Positions 1 through 10,396 of a DNA stretch of 64,000 nucleotides are shown in pieces (within the stretch, counting starts at the first letter, position 1; every line of letters begins with the position of its first letter). Both the position numbers and the translations under genes were made by a program. The notes beneath the pieces are model-generated. The model did no database searches and was not told where the DNA came from. It saw nothing but the letters and a program-made list of their open reading frames with translations. Source of the DNA: Gilliamella intestini (GTDB lineage Bacteria > Pseudomonadota > Gammaproteobacteria > Enterobacterales > Orbaceae); contig NZ_FMBA01000008.1 in the NCBI RefSeq assembly GCF_900094935.1, positions 1 through 64,000 of the forward strand. The letters run 5' to 3'.

Positions 1-33
1 TTTAGGTTTAATGATTTTGGCGGTTTGATTCAT
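1..33 (-). CDS. N-terminus of an unidentified gene cut by the left edge
   Basis: On the minus strand an ATG at 31-33 is preceded by a strong ribosome binding site (GGAGAGTCAGAA just upstream). It opens a frame reading MNQTAKIIKPK that runs off the window. Only eleven codons are visible, so no function can be given. The main support is the good Shine-Dalgarno and the absence of stops. It would be transcribed away from ycbX, so the AT-rich gap to its right would hold its promoter. Confidence 0.5.
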   Translation of the reverse strand, partial: MNQTAKIIKPK

Positions 34-839
34 TTCTGACTCTCCTTTTTGTGTTATAAAACAACTTAAATGTCAGATTAAGTAAAGACTATTATACATA
101 AGGCGTTTTTTCTGAAATCGCTTTATGCGGTTTAACGATATGATAAAAATTAATCAAACGTTTGAGCTTTTGTTTTCACTCTTTTGAATCGCTAAATATT
201 GGCTGCTTATGCCGCATTTCAATTCAAAGTTCGTATCACGCTTTCGGCTTTTATTGGTTTGTGGGCAGGTGATTTTTGCTTGATATACCGGTTATCACAC
301 AGTTTATCTAAATAAATAAAAGAAGTAGAATTTTTGTTAAAAAGTTTCAGGAGTGCACTACGTTTACGTATAAAAGACTTAAAAATCAAATTGATACAAT
401 CTGGTGAATATTTTCTAGTTTGCTGCTTTGTTTGATTTTTAAGTAAAGTCAAACTTTAGATATCAGCCTGTGCATTTCGCTTGGATAAGTTTTATTATCG
501 CCTTTAGCTTGCCGCCTTAATTTATTTTCAATGGCTTTTTTAGTATATTATAAATATTCTAGCGAATAACCATAAAGTGTTTGACCAATTGGTGACAGTA
601 TTTTTATGATATAAGCCCCCTATCACTTGCTTGCAATAAGGCGTTAGTTTTGATTTTTTATGTATATTCATTACAGTTGTTTCTTAAATTACTGTAAACA
701 GCACTAGTAAATCTTACACTTTAAAATTATAATTAAATAACATATTTTTATAAATCAGTAGAGTTACCTTATTATCCATAAATTATTAATTAATATTTAT
801 ATAATAATATCAACACATCTATAATTAACTTAACATATT
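34..839. other. Long AT-rich gap with no intact gene
   Basis: About 800 bases separate the edge gene from ycbX. The part from 331 to 700 is a decayed copy of a sequence also found at 30117-30582 (listed separately). A 77-codon open frame on the minus strand at 219-452 lies partly in that repeat and looks like debris, not a gene. The remainder is A/T-rich, presumably carrying promoters for the flanking divergent genes, but no convincing -35/-10 pair stood out. Confidence 0.6.
331..700 (-). repeat. Decayed dispersed repeat, copy 1
   Basis: This stretch aligns with 30117-30582. Both share a block around AAGTTTCAGGAGTGCACTAC near one end and TTCTTAAATTACTGTAAACA at the other, with scattered substitutions between. 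Copy 1 lacks about 80-105 bases present in copy 2. Read on the minus strand, both keep traces of the same protein (IENKLRRQAKG here, IEDKLKRQAKG in copy 2, then LLKNQTK and RSALLKLF), here broken by a stop and frame changes. It is probably the relic of a multicopy gene, perhaps a transposase, but I cannot name the family. Confidence 0.65.
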
Positions 840-1940
840 ATGATTTCTATTAATCAGATCTATATATATCCAATCAAATCAATGCGAGGTATACCATTAA
901 CAAAAGCAAACACCGTTCAAGGTGGTTTTGAGAATGATCGCATTTTAATGATTACTGAACCTGATGGCTCATTCATTACTGCAAGACAATATCCTGAGCT
1001 TTTAAAAATTGAAACAGCTATTATAAAAAATGATATCCATGTCACACTTCCATCAGGAGAAAAGATCATAATAAATTTGGACGATTTTTCGAATAATGCT
1101 GAACCGACCGAAGTCTTTGGAAATCGCTTCACTTCATATATAGCGCCAATTAAAGTTAACCAATTCGTAAGCCAGTTTTTACAAAAAGATGTACAATTAC
1201 GTTGGGTTGGCCATCAATTATCACGACGCACAAAACGCTATCAAGAAATACCTGTCAGTTTTGCTGATGGTTATCCTTATTTGTTATTAAACGTAACCTC
1301 ATTTGATTATTTACAACATCAATGCCCAGAAAAACTCGATATTAGGCAGTTTCGTGCAAATATTATTATTCAAGGTGCACTACCTTTTGCCGAAGATGGT
1401 TGGAAAACAATTAAAATTGGTGAGGTAATCTTTGATATTGTTAAACCTTGTACTCGTTGTATGTTAACCACAATTAATGTTAATACAGGAAAGTCATTAA
1501 ACAATAATGAACCGCTTAAAACATTAGGGTATTTTAGAAGCGATGAACAAGGACAAATCGATTTTGGCATAAATATGATTGCTCGAAACCATGGAAAAAT
1601 TTCAGTCGATGATAAAATAGAAGTATTGGAACGGCAACCAGCCAAAAACTACGTTAAAGCTTTCCCACCTGAAGCAAGAGGTGAAGAACTGTGTTATTCA
1701 ATTACTTTCGAAGATAAAACTATTAAAGGTAATAATAAACAAACCATTTTAGAACAATTAGAACAAAATAAAATAACATTACCTTATTCTTGCCGTACTG
1801 GTATATGTGGGCGTTGCTTAGTTGCGTTGAAAAAAGGCAAAGTCAACCCACTAACACAATCAGCAATAAAAAGAAATAATCAAATTTTAGCCTGTAGTTG
1901 TGTGCCCAAAAGCGATATCGTAATAATGTTAAAAAAGTAA
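840..1940 (+). CDS. ycbX: YcbX-like MOSC domain protein with C-terminal [2Fe-2S] domain
   Basis: The 366-residue product matches E. coli YcbX (369 residues) in length and layout. An N-terminal beta-barrel MOSC domain occupies roughly residues 1-115. A MOSC domain follows at about 120-265, carrying the KPCTRC signature. A plant-type ferredoxin domain lies at about 285-366, with cluster cysteines C318, C323, C326 and C352. In E. coli YcbX takes part in molybdenum-cofactor-dependent detoxification of N-hydroxylated base analogues; electron transfer through the cluster is inferred. The start is at the first ATG, with only a weak ribosome binding site. In E. coli ycbX neighbours zapC; here the pair is kept but a broken Sel1-like gene sits between them. 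Confidence 0.9.
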   Translation: MISINQIYIYPIKSMRGIPLTKANTVQGGFENDRILMITEPDGSFITARQYPELLKIETAIIKNDIHVTLPSGEKIIINLDDFSNNAEPTEVFGNRFTSYIAPIKVNQFVSQFLQKDVQLRWVGHQLSRRTKRYQEIPVSFADGYPYLLLNVTSFDYLQHQCPEKLDIRQFRANIIIQGALPFAEDGWKTIKIGEVIFDIVKPCTRCMLTTINVNTGKSLNNNEPLKTLGYFRSDEQGQIDFGINMIARNHGKISVDDKIEVLERQPAKNYVKAFPPEARGEELCYSITFEDKTIKGNNKQTILEQLEQNKITLPYSCRTGICGRCLVALKKGKVNPLTQSAIKRNNQILACSCVPKSDIVIMLKK

Positions 1941-2032
1941 TATAACAATTTGTTTATTAACTATATCATGTAAAATTGTTTTACAATGACCATAATGTCA
2001 ATAATTAAAATAGAAATATAAGGTTAATATTA

Positions 2033-3731
2033 ATGATTCAAAAAATATGTTTGTTTGTTTTAGTATTTATATTTTCACCTGCTGTTTTTTCATCTAATGA
2101 TTTTAGTATCGTGATGAACAGCCTTGAAAAGAACCAAAATAAACCCAATTAGAAAGAATTAAATCAAGTTAAGGATGATTTACTTAGTATTAGAAAATTA
2201 GCAACAGCTTATGTTGATTTAGCCAATAATCTTTCATCTAAAGACTGTAACAAGTTAAAAAAACTTTATAATCTTATCACAACTAAGAAAACCGAGTTTA
2301 CTTTGTATTATGATCCTGAATCAGATTATGACGAAGAAGGCGATTCAGAGAGTAATTATAAAAAATTTGGCTGTAAAACATTAAGCGATGATAAGATAAA
2401 TTATATTTTGTTACCTAAATTAATTGGTAAAGGTGTCTCGTTATATAAAACTGCAATATTAGGTGGTGATATTGAATCTATTTCAATATTATTAAATCGC
2501 TTTAAATCCCAAGAAATTCCATATGTCTATCTTATTCCAATTGCTAGTATGGAAGATGAAGATTTAAATGATAATCCTTATGCTAATTTTCTACTTGGTT
2601 AATTATATATTGATGATTACTTCTTCACCAACAATCCTGAAAAAGCGATAGAATTTTTTAATCAGGCTAAAGATATTCAACATCATGATTTATGGTATTT
2701 TCTTGCATTTGCAAAAATGGAAGAAATGGTCGAATCGCTAGGTGAAAATATTAATAAAATTTCTTTTTTACATGATGTAATATAAAGATAATACAAACCA
2801 TACTGAAGTTATAAAACAAATTGAAAAAATATCAACGTCTAGTGATGTTTCATCTGCACTGCATCTTAGTTTTTATTATTCTAATGATGGAAAATTAAAT
2901 AAAGCGATCGAATATTTTGAAGAAGCTTGTAACTTAGACGTATCTAGAGCTTGCGATATCTATAAACAGCAGTTAAAACAGCCAAAGAAAAATAAAATAT
3001 ATTCATTGTTTCGTAAATTTGACAAAGATAATCCAGACATTAAGCTAACTGTAGAAATTGCTAAATGGTATGAAGATTTAGGTAAAAATTTAACAGCAAT
3101 TAATTACTATTCATATGTTGTTGATAAAGATCCTGAGTTATTACTTGAAATAGCCAAATTATTTAAAAAAGCAAATATAAAATCTTCGTACAAATTAAAG
3201 GATGCACTAATTAAAACCTATACTAAGTATGATAGTTATGTTGATAATGCTGATATTAAATATGAAATTTTTTTACTTTACTATCCTTCAATGAACTATG
3301 ATGATCCTACCTCTGAAATAAATAAAATAGGTCTAGAGTGGTTGGAAAAAGCTGCCAAAGGAGGATCTGCCCGGGCAAGATTAGAAATGGCAGAGCGATT
3401 CAAAGCTGGAAATTATTTGACCAAAGACTATTCTAAAGCACTGTATTGGTATGGTAGCTATTGCAGTATTTCAATTAAAATTGGATTTTCTTTTGAAGAA
3501 TTTTGTGAAACTTTTCTTTACGGTAATAAAGAAATGTTTGATTTACTTGCAAAAGCTGACAGCGGTGATAAGAATGCACAATATAAACTAGGAGAGAAAA
3601 TAGTTGCTCTAGGACAACTCTATGAGATAGGGCTATATTATCTTGCACTGGCCGCTGATCAAGGCCATGAAGAGGCCCAAATACTTTATCTTATAAATAA
3701 AGATCGCCATTGGATTAATTTTTCAGGTTAA
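2033..3731 (+). pseudogene. Broken Sel1/TPR-repeat exported protein
   Basis: One ancestral gene can be followed across the whole interval. It starts at an ATG at 2033 with an AAGG ribosome binding site and a signal peptide (MIQKICLFVLVFIFSPAVFS). The frame hits TAG at 2150-2152 but stays coding. It hits TAA at 2600-2602 and again stays coding (LYIDDYFFTNNPEKAIEFF) up to TAA at 2783-2785. There the coding sense moves one base into the frame that ends at 3731. The last part has Sel1-like repeats (WLEKAAKGGSARARLEMAERF, and an AADQGHEEAQ block). Intact relatives usually mediate protein-protein contacts in the periplasm. With two nonsense codons and a frameshift it is very probably non-functional. 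The in-frame restart at 2303 (TTG) and the fragment from 3006 are pieces of it, not separate genes. Confidence 0.85.
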
Positions 3732-3738
3732 ATAATTT

Positions 3739-3765
3739 AAAACCATGCCGATAAGGCGTGGTTTT
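3739..3765. terminator. Bidirectional terminator between the Sel1 pseudogene and zapC
   Basis: AAAACCATGCC and GGCGTGGTTTT form an 11-bp stem (one wobble pair) around a GATAA loop, with T-runs on both strands. It sits directly after two convergent reading frames. Confidence 0.8.
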
Positions 3766-3769
3766 AATT

Positions 3770-4333
3770 TTATGAAATGGCTTCTAATTTCAGATGTTCT
3801 GAATGCCGTGCAATATTGTGTTCAATAGGCTTTAATCTGTCATTCATGACTTTAATCGCTTCAGAAAAAACAAACGTTTTGCTCATTGCTGTAAACGAAG
3901 CTTGTGCAATAATACAAAGAGAGGCATTCTCACCCACTTCAACGACCATCAAACAAACCTTTTGCCCATCTTCTTGCAAATTTACTTCAACAATATCAGC
4001 CACTTTAGGTCTATAAAGCTTTGGCTGTTGTGAAAAATACCAACTTTTAGGCATTTGAGGCTTTAAAAAATTAGCTGCAACAATAGCGTTAATAGCTAGT
4101 TCAATTTTTTGTGAATCTGTTAAATTAAGTAATTGACAACTATTATAAAATTGATAATAAGACGTTGCGTCACTAACAGAAAATGGAAACTCACCAAAAA
4201 CATCAGGAACTAACATTTTACTTGGATAACAACAACGAAATAACATTTCAGGTGAAACTTCAAGCATTAAACTATCGTATTCACTATCAAAATACCATCG
4301 CCAACAATCTGTTGGTCGAAAAGTCATTTTCAT
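3770..4333 (-). CDS. zapC: Cell division protein ZapC
   Basis: The product matches E. coli ZapC along its length: WRWYFDSEYDSLML near the N-terminus, MLFRCCYPSKMLVPD, LKPQMPKSW, VVEVGENASLCIIAQ, and AIKVMNDRLKP near the C-terminus. ZapC binds FtsZ in the cytoplasm and stabilises protofilament bundles in the Z-ring. The frame is open further upstream to 4384, but I start at 4333. There ATGAAAATGACTTTT follows a GGATAA ribosome binding site at proper spacing and puts WRWY where E. coli has it. The product is then 187 residues, close to the E. coli length of 180. Pairing with ycbX supports the call. Confidence 0.9.
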   Translation of the reverse strand: MKMTFRPTDCWRWYFDSEYDSLMLEVSPEMLFRCCYPSKMLVPDVFGEFPFSVSDATSYYQFYNSCQLLNLTDSQKIELAINAIVAANFLKPQMPKSWYFSQQPKLYRPKVADIVEVNLQEDGQKVCLMVVEVGENASLCIIAQASFTAMSKTFVFSEAIKVMNDRLKPIEHNIARHSEHLKLEAIS

Positions 4334-4576
4334 TAATATGTTATCCTTATTATTTGAATTAAAATTAGCCAAGCAAGATAACATAAATTATAAAAAAAAC
4401 AAATAAAAAAGTTAATATAACAAATATTTAATTATGTAATTTTTAGAAATTTTATTATAAAAACTAAAGTTCAAAAAATTCTAATCTGGATCTAATTTAG
4501 AACAATTTATTTTATACTAAAACACATACTTACCTGAAAGTTTTTTACAATAAATTTTAGTGACAATTTTTGACTA

Positions 4577-4605
4577 TAAAAAAGGTACTTTTCAGCACCT
4601 TTTTT
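4577..4605 (-). terminator. ilvC terminator
   Basis: Read on the minus strand, GGTGCT-GAAA-AGTACC forms a hairpin followed by a run of T, about 20 bases after the ilvC stop. Confidence 0.75.
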
Positions 4606-4623
4606 ATAATTATAAATAGCTAT

Positions 4624-6102
4624 TTAGCTTGCAACATTGATGCGTTTCATATCAGTCATATAACTACGTAATTTACGACCGATTGTTTCAATTGGATGAT
4701 TACGGATTTCTTCATTCACATCACGTAATTGTGCATTATCAACACTACCTTCAGGGATCGTTTTACCTAGATCGCCAGCTTGTAACATTGGCATGAATTT
4801 TTCTTTCAATAGTGGTACAGCGGCATTAGCAAATAGATAGTTGCCATACTCTGCTGTGTCAGAAATAACAACATTCATTTCATACAAACGTTTACGCGCA
4901 ATAGTATTAGCAATAAGTGGTAACTCATGTAATGATTCATAATAAGCTGATTCAGCTAAAATACCGGATTCAAGCATAGTTTCGAAAGCAAGTTCAACAC
5001 CTGCTTTAACCATTGCAACCATAATAATGCCTTGATCAAAGTAAGCTTGTTCATCAATTTTACCTTGATAGTCAGCAGCTTTTTCAAAGGCGGTTTCACC
5101 TGTTTCTTTACGCCATTTAAGAAGGTTCGCATCATCATTTGCCCAGTCTTTCATCATAGTTGATGAAAACTCGCCTGATATAATATCGTCCATATGTTTA
5201 CGATAAAGATCTGTCATGATCACTTTTAATTCTTTTGCTAAAGCATTTGCTCTCAATTTAGCTGGATTTGATAAGCGATCCATCATTAAGGTAATTCCAC
5301 CTTGTTTTAGCGCCTCAGTGATCGTTTCCCAACCAAATTGGAGTAATTTACATGCATAAGCAGGATCAACACCATCTGCCACTAGCTTATCAAAACAAAG
5401 TAATGATCCTGTTTGTAACATACCACAAAGGATTGTTTGTTCGCCCATTAAATCTGACTTAACTTCGGCTACAAATGACGATTGTAAAACACCTGCACGA
5501 TGTCCGCCTGTTGCCGCTGCCCATGCTTTAGCGATGGCTAGCCCTTCACCTTTTGGATCGTTTTCAGGATGAACTGCAATTAGTGTTGGCACACCAAAAC
5601 CTCTTTTATATTCTTCACGAACTTCTGTACCTGGACATTTAGGTGCTACCATCACTACTGTAATATCAGAGCGAATCTTTTCTCCTACTTCAACAATATT
5701 AAATCCGTGAGAATAGCCAAGCGCAGAGCCTTTTTTCATCAACGGTTGAATAGCTTGAACAACAGCAGAATGTTGTTTGTCAGGAGTTAAATTAATAACA
5801 AGATCCGCTGTTGGAATTAATTCTTCATAACTTCCTACTTTAAAACCATTTTCAGTTGCTTTCTTCCATGATGTACGTTTTTCAGAAATAGCTTCTTTAC
5901 GTAATGTATAAGATATATCTAAACCTGAATCTCGCATATTCAAACCTTGGTTAAGACCTTGTGCTCCACAACCAACAATTACAATTTTTTTACCTTTTAA
6001 AAAATTAGCTTCTGATGCAAATTCATCACGAGCCATAAAACGACATTGACCTAATTGTTCTAATTTTTCACGTAAATTCAATGTATTAAAATAGTTTGAC
6101 AT
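4624..6102 (-). CDS. ilvC: Ketol-acid reductoisomerase (class II)
   Basis: IlvC converts 2-acetolactate and 2-aceto-2-hydroxybutyrate to the dihydroxy acids of valine/leucine and isoleucine synthesis, using NADPH and Mg2+. The 492-residue protein is of the long enterobacterial class (E. coli 491). It opens [21 protein letters not shown] and carries the [11 protein letters not shown] dinucleotide fold and duplicated knotted domains ([36 protein letters not shown]). The frame extends upstream to 6228, but ATG at 6100-6102 aligns with the E. coli N-terminus and follows GGAGAG. It stands alone with its own terminator; no ilvY regulator lies next to it. Confidence 0.97.
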   Translation of the reverse strand: MSNYFNTLNLREKLEQLGQCRFMARDEFASEANFLKGKKIVIVGCGAQGLNQGLNMRDSGLDISYTLRKEAISEKRTSWKKATENGFKVGSYEELIPTADLVINLTPDKQHSAVVQAIQPLMKKGSALGYSHGFNIVEVGEKIRSDITVVMVAPKCPGTEVREEYKRGFGVPTLIAVHPENDPKGEGLAIAKAWAAATGGHRAGVLQSSFVAEVKSDLMGEQTILCGMLQTGSLLCFDKLVADGVDPAYACKLLQFGWETITEALKQGGITLMMDRLSNPAKLRANALAKELKVIMTDLYRKHMDDIISGEFSSTMMKDWANDDANLLKWRKETGETAFEKAADYQGKIDEQAYFDQGIIMVAMVKAGVELAFETMLESGILAESAYYESLHELPLIANTIARKRLYEMNVVISDTAEYGNYLFANAAVPLLKEKFMPMLQAGDLGKTIPEGSVDNAQLRDVNEEIRNHPIETIGRKLRSYMTDMKRINVAS

Positions 6103-6273
6103 TTTTCTCTCCAAGAGTTTAGTATTCATAATCAACAATAAAACACTATATAATACTTTTGATATTGCTAAAATTGATATATTTGAAATATAATATTGCA
6201 TAAATAGCAATAAGCTTGCTAAGTTCAATGCTTTCTTTTAATCTAAACCACCCTTAATTCTGAATAAATCAAT

Positions 6274-6507
6274 ATGGATGCTCGATATAAACAAGCAAAT
6301 AAAGAGGCTAAACTTTCATTATTGTTAACTTTTATTTATCTTCTTGGATGGGTTATTTGTGCTTACTGCATTAGCGATAAAATAGGATTTTTAGGATTAC
6401 CATTGTGGTTTGAACTATCTTGCATTATAGTTCCTTTAGGTTTTATATTGCTTTGTTGGTTGGTTGTCAAATTTCAATTCAAAAATATTTCATTAGAACA
6501 AAAGTGA
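6274..6507 (+). CDS. yhdT: YhdT family small membrane protein (DUF997)
   Basis: This 77-residue protein has two hydrophobic segments (about 14-35 and 44-65) and matches E. coli YhdT in the opening MDARYKQANKEAKL, the central PLWFELSCI and the end VKFQFKNISLEQ. It sits 7 bases before panF, as in E. coli. Its biochemical role is unknown. Co-translation with the pantothenate symporter suggests an accessory role in that transport. Confidence 0.9.
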   Translation: MDARYKQANKEAKLSLLLTFIYLLGWVICAYCISDKIGFLGLPLWFELSCIIVPLGFILLCWLVVKFQFKNISLEQK

Positions 6508-6514
6508 TTAATTA

Positions 6515-7966
6515 ATGATCTCTAACATCACAATACCTATTTATATTTATCTTATTTTTGTTTTTGCTTTATCCATTTATGCATATGCAAAACGAAAAAA
6601 AACAAACCAGTTTACTGATTATTTTATTGGCAATCGAACTATGGGCGGATTTTTACTCGCCATGACACTTGCAGCAACATATATTAGTGCAAGTTCATTC
6701 ATCGGTGGGCCAGGCGCAGCATATAAATATGGCCTTGGTTGGGTGTTATTATCGATGATTCAAATACCAACAGTGCTTATTTCACTCGGTATTTTAGGTA
6801 AGAAATTTGCTATTTTAGCTCGAAAATATAACGCAATAACTTTAAGTGATATACTTTATGCTCATTACAAAAGCAAAATGGTCGTTTGGCTAGCAAGTGT
6901 CGCTTTAATTATTGCTTTTATTATAGGGATGAGCGCACAATTTATTGCTGGGGCCCATTTACTTGAATCTTCAGTAAATATTCCTTATCACAGTGGTTTA
7001 TTAATATTTAGTATCGGCACTGTTATTTACACCGCTTTTGGAGGGTTTAGAGCTAGCATTTTAAACGACGCTTTTCAAGGCTTAGTGATGATTATTGGTG
7101 CTGTTTTATTATTAATTGCAATTATTTATAATGGTGGAGGAATAACCTCAATTGTTTATCGCTTGAAGGAAATAGATCCCGCATTACTAACACCACAAGG
7201 ACCAAATAATTTTCTCGACTTTCCTTTTATGGCATCATTTTGGGTTCTTGTCTGCTTTGGCGTAATCGGTCTTCCCCATACAGCAGTACGTTGCATGGCT
7301 TATAAAGATAGCAAAGCTGTTCATAAAGGTATCATTATTGGCACTATTGTTGTTACTGTAATTATGCTAACGATGCATCTATCTGGTGTACTAGGGAGAG
7401 CAATCATTGATGATTTGACGGTACCTGATCTGATTATTCCAACATTAATTGTGAATGTATTACCTCCATTTGCCGCAGGAATCTTTCTAGCTGCACCACT
7501 TGCAGCTATTATGTCGACCATTAACGCTCAATTATTGCAAGTATCATCCGTTATTATTAAAGATCTATTTTTAAGCATTAAACCGACTAAAAAGTACAAC
7601 GATAAAATATTAACACGTATATCTATTGCTATTACGTTTATTTTTGGTGGGATTGTTATTGTTGCTTCTTGGAATCCTCCAGAAATGATTATTTGGCTCA
7701 ACATACTTGCTTTTGGAGGATTAGAGGCGGTTTTTTTATGGCCTTTAGTTCTTGGTCTTTATTGGGAAAAAGCCAATGCAACAGGCGCAATATGCTCAAT
7801 GTTTGCCGGTGCAATAAGTTATACGCTCTTTGTTGCATATAATATTAAACTTTATTCACTCCATCAAATTATCCCATCCTTAATTATTGGATTGGTAGTG
7901 TTTATGATTGCCAATATGTTTGGTAACACAGGAAAAAATTATGCCTTGGATTCAACTCAAAATTAA
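6515..7966 (+). CDS. panF: Sodium/pantothenate symporter
   Basis: PanF imports pantothenate, the coenzyme A precursor, with Na+ across the inner membrane. The 483 residues equal the E. coli length, with about 13 hydrophobic helices typical of the solute:sodium symporter family. Recognisable blocks are [38 protein letters not shown] and [17 protein letters not shown]. It is the second gene of yhdT-panF-prmA-dusB-fis, and its 3' end overlaps the prmA start. Confidence 0.95.
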   Translation: MISNITIPIYIYLIFVFALSIYAYAKRKKTNQFTDYFIGNRTMGGFLLAMTLAATYISASSFIGGPGAAYKYGLGWVLLSMIQIPTVLISLGILGKKFAILARKYNAITLSDILYAHYKSKMVVWLASVALIIAFIIGMSAQFIAGAHLLESSVNIPYHSGLLIFSIGTVIYTAFGGFRASILNDAFQGLVMIIGAVLLLIAIIYNGGGITSIVYRLKEIDPALLTPQGPNNFLDFPFMASFWVLVCFGVIGLPHTAVRCMAYKDSKAVHKGIIIGTIVVTVIMLTMHLSGVLGRAIIDDLTVPDLIIPTLIVNVLPPFAAGIFLAAPLAAIMSTINAQLLQVSSVIIKDLFLSIKPTKKYNDKILTRISIAITFIFGGIVIVASWNPPEMIIWLNILAFGGLEAVFLWPLVLGLYWEKANATGAICSMFAGAISYTLFVAYNIKLYSLHQIIPSLIIGLVVFMIANMFGNTGKNYALDSTQN

Positions 7967-8855
7967 TACAACTAACGACCTTGCTGAACAAATTAGCGAA
8001 CAATTAGAGGAGTCTGGTGCAGTATCAGTCACTTTTCAAGATACTTTTGACACACCTATCTTTGAACCATTACCTGGCGAAACTAAACTTTGGGGTAATA
8101 CCGATGTCATTGGTCTATATGATGCCCAAGTAGATATTGATGAATTAAAAGCAATATTAAATTTAGAACAATACTCTTATAAAATTGAACAATTAGAAGA
8201 TAAAGACTGGGAACGTGAATGGATGGACAACTTTCATCCTATGAAATTTGGTGAGCGACTTTGGATTTGCCCAAGTTGGCGCGAAGAACCAGATAAAAAC
8301 GCAGTTAATGTTATGTTAGATCCTGGCTTAGCATTTGGTACAGGAACACATCCAACAACAGCACTATGCTTAACATGGCTTGATAGTTTAGATCTTAAAG
8401 ATAAATTAGTTATTGATTATGGTTGTGGTTCTGGCATTTTAGCTATTGCAGCTTTAAAATTAGGTGCAAAACGTGTAATTGGTATTGATATCGATCCTCA
8501 AGCCATTCAAGCTAGCCGAGACAATGCACAGCGTAATAATGTCAGTGAAAAACTAGATCTTTATTTATCAAAAGATATCCCAGAAAATTTGCAAGCAGAT
8601 ATAGTTGTCGCCAATATTTTAGCTGGACCGTTAAAAGAACTTGAACCACATATAAGTAAATTAGTAAAACCTGAAGGTAAACTAGGTTTATCCGGTATTT
8701 TAACTACCCAATCATCAAGTGTTTGCATGGCTTACCAACCTAATTTTGTATTAGATCCTGTTATTGAACTGGATGAATGGTGTCGTATCACTGGTAAAAA
8801 AATAAAAAAATTAACGCTACCCCCTTTTAAGTTTGAAAAAAAATGCGTAATATAG
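7941..8855 (+). CDS. prmA: Ribosomal protein L11 methyltransferase
   Basis: PrmA trimethylates lysines and the N-terminus of ribosomal protein L11 using S-adenosylmethionine. The N-terminal L11-recognition domain ([11 protein letters not shown] to [12 protein letters not shown]) is followed by the methyltransferase fold with [18 protein letters not shown] and the FGTGTHPTT loop. I start at ATG 7941 (GGAAAAAATT upstream), which matches the E. coli N-terminus, rather than the open frame from 7908. The start lies inside the panF 3' end, indicating translational coupling. At 304 residues it is about ten longer than E. coli, the extra being a lysine-rich tail that overlaps dusB by 13 bases. Confidence 0.96.
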   Translation: MPWIQLKINTTNDLAEQISEQLEESGAVSVTFQDTFDTPIFEPLPGETKLWGNTDVIGLYDAQVDIDELKAILNLEQYSYKIEQLEDKDWEREWMDNFHPMKFGERLWICPSWREEPDKNAVNVMLDPGLAFGTGTHPTTALCLTWLDSLDLKDKLVIDYGCGSGILAIAALKLGAKRVIGIDIDPQAIQASRDNAQRNNVSEKLDLYLSKDIPENLQADIVVANILAGPLKELEPHISKLVKPEGKLGLSGILTTQSSSVCMAYQPNFVLDPVIELDEWCRITGKKIKKLTLPPFKFEKKCVI

Positions 8856-9850
8856 CCGACCTTAATTTACTTAACATTGGTGAAATAAAATTAAAGAATA
8901 ATTTAATTGCTGCGCCAATGGCAGGAATAAGTGATAAGCCATTTCGTAATCTATGTCATCGATTTGGTGCTGGTATGACCGTTTCAGAAATGTTTCTAGC
9001 AAATTCTGATGTTTGGCATACCGATAAATCAGCTTTGCGAATGATAGCAAGTGATGATGTTGGTATTCGTGCCGTACAAATTATTGGTTCTGATCCCGAC
9101 GAAATGGCAAAAGCTGCTGAATTTAATGTCAAACACGGTGCTCAGTTGATTGATATTAATATGGGATGCCCAGCTAAAAAGGTCAATAAAAAATTGGCTG
9201 GATCGGCCTTAATGCAGTATCCGAAACTTATTAAAAAAATTTTGCAGAAAGTTGTCGGTGCAGTTGATGTTCCGGTAACATTAAAAACTCGGACTGGATG
9301 GAATAAAGAAAATAGAAATTGCATAGAAATCGCACAAATTGCACAGGATTGTGGCATAAAGGCAATTACTATTCATGGACGAACACGTGCTTGCTTATTT
9401 AACGGTGTCGCTGAATATGACTCTATTAGAGCAGTTAAAGAAAACGTTACAATTCCTGTAATTGCCAATGGAGATATTTGTACACCTGAACAGGCAAAAG
9501 ATGTTTTTCAATATACGCAGGCTGATGCTATAATGATCGGGCGAGCGGCACAGGGGCGACCTTGGATATTTGAAGAAATTGCATTCTATTTAACACATGG
9601 ACAGTTACAGAAAAATAAAAGTATTGATGAAGTAGAACAAGTTGTACTATCACATCTTGATGATCTTTATCAATTCTATGGAGAATACAAAGGATTAAGG
9701 ATTGCCAGAAAGCATGTAAATTGGTACACCAAGAATTATGCTGACAGCGATCAATTCAGGCGCTTATTTAGTGTACTTAGCAATACAAGTGAGCAAGTAA
9801 ACACTCTAAAAGCATTTTTTAATAAAATTAGAAACAACCCAAAGAGTTAA
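8843..9850 (+). CDS. dusB: tRNA-dihydrouridine synthase B
   Basis: DusB is an FMN enzyme that reduces uridine to dihydrouridine at a specific site in the tRNA D-loop. The 335-residue TIM barrel shows [23 protein letters not shown] with the family's catalytic cysteine, [14 protein letters not shown] and [13 protein letters not shown]. The helical C-terminal tRNA-binding domain follows. It starts inside the prmA 3' end and precedes fis by 7 bases, the same arrangement through which dusB and fis are cotranscribed in E. coli. Confidence 0.96.
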   Translation: MRNIADLNLLNIGEIKLKNNLIAAPMAGISDKPFRNLCHRFGAGMTVSEMFLANSDVWHTDKSALRMIASDDVGIRAVQIIGSDPDEMAKAAEFNVKHGAQLIDINMGCPAKKVNKKLAGSALMQYPKLIKKILQKVVGAVDVPVTLKTRTGWNKENRNCIEIAQIAQDCGIKAITIHGRTRACLFNGVAEYDSIRAVKENVTIPVIANGDICTPEQAKDVFQYTQADAIMIGRAAQGRPWIFEEIAFYLTHGQLQKNKSIDEVEQVVLSHLDDLYQFYGEYKGLRIARKHVNWYTKNYADSDQFRRLFSVLSNTSEQVNTLKAFFNKIRNNPKS

Positions 9851-9857
9851 GAATACT

Positions 9858-10154
9858 ATGTCAGAACAACGCGTTACAGCTGCAGCACTTAAATTTACAA
9901 CTGTAAATTCTCAAGACCAAATAACACAAAAGCCATTGCGTGATTCAGTGAAGCAAGCTTTAAAAAACTATTTATCACAATTAAATGGTGAAGATCCTAC
10001 AGATCTTTATGACTTAGTGTTAGCTGAAGTTGAACACCCATTCCTTGATATGGTTATGCAATATACACGTGGCAATCAAACTAGAGCTGCAAATATGCTT
10101 GGTATTAACCGCGGTACACTACGCAAAAAATTAAAACGATATGGAATGAGTTAG
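9858..10154 (+). CDS. fis: DNA-binding protein Fis
   Basis: Fis is a nucleoid protein that bends DNA and activates rRNA and tRNA promoters in rapid growth. The 98 residues equal the E. coli length, and the central and C-terminal halves are nearly identical: [35 protein letters not shown], and the helix-turn-helix [14 protein letters not shown]. The first 20 residues vary, as is usual. It ends the five-gene operon and is followed by a terminator. Confidence 0.97.
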   Translation: MSEQRVTAAALKFTTVNSQDQITQKPLRDSVKQALKNYLSQLNGEDPTDLYDLVLAEVEHPFLDMVMQYTRGNQTRAANMLGINRGTLRKKLKRYGMS

Positions 10155-10190
10155 TCAATCCTATATTGACACCTTATGAGATAACTAAAA

Positions 10191-10216
10191 AGCGCCTATT
10201 CATTAGGTGCTTTTTT
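10191..10216 (+). terminator. Terminator after fis
   Basis: AGCGCCTA-TTCAT-TAGGTGCT forms a hairpin followed by a T-run, 36 bases after the fis stop. Confidence 0.85.
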
Positions 10217-10225
10217 ATATTTAAT

Positions 10226-10288
10226 GTATAGGAACTTTCAAAGGATTATTTTAATCATAAAGTGTAAACAATTCGTGTTTTCCTATAC
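10226..10288. repeat. Short inverted-repeat element (MITE-like), copy 1
   Basis: A 63-base block is bounded by GTATAGGAA and its exact complement TTCCTATAC. Its interior (ATTATTTTAATCAT, then AGTGTAAACAA) matches the interior of the element at 50661-50736 (ATTATTTTAATTAT, then CGTGTAAATAA). The two are otherwise in unrelated surroundings, so this looks like a small dispersed non-coding element, either a miniature transposon derivative or a REP-like hairpin. Confidence 0.6.
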
Positions 10289-10396
10289 TATTTTACATAA
10301 AATAAAAACTTATCATTATATTGATAATGAATTTTAAGTAAAAGTTTGATAAAATACGGCAGATTCTAATTCTAAATTATTTATCTGGAGATTTTT

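Noticed and set aside
219-452. A 77-codon minus-strand frame in the left gap
   Set aside because: It overlaps the decayed repeat, has no ribosome binding site, and its counterpart at 30 kb is open in a different frame; it is debris.
6103-6228. A 42-residue N-terminal extension of IlvC
   Set aside because: The E. coli start aligns at 6102, which also has the strong GGAGAG ribosome binding site.
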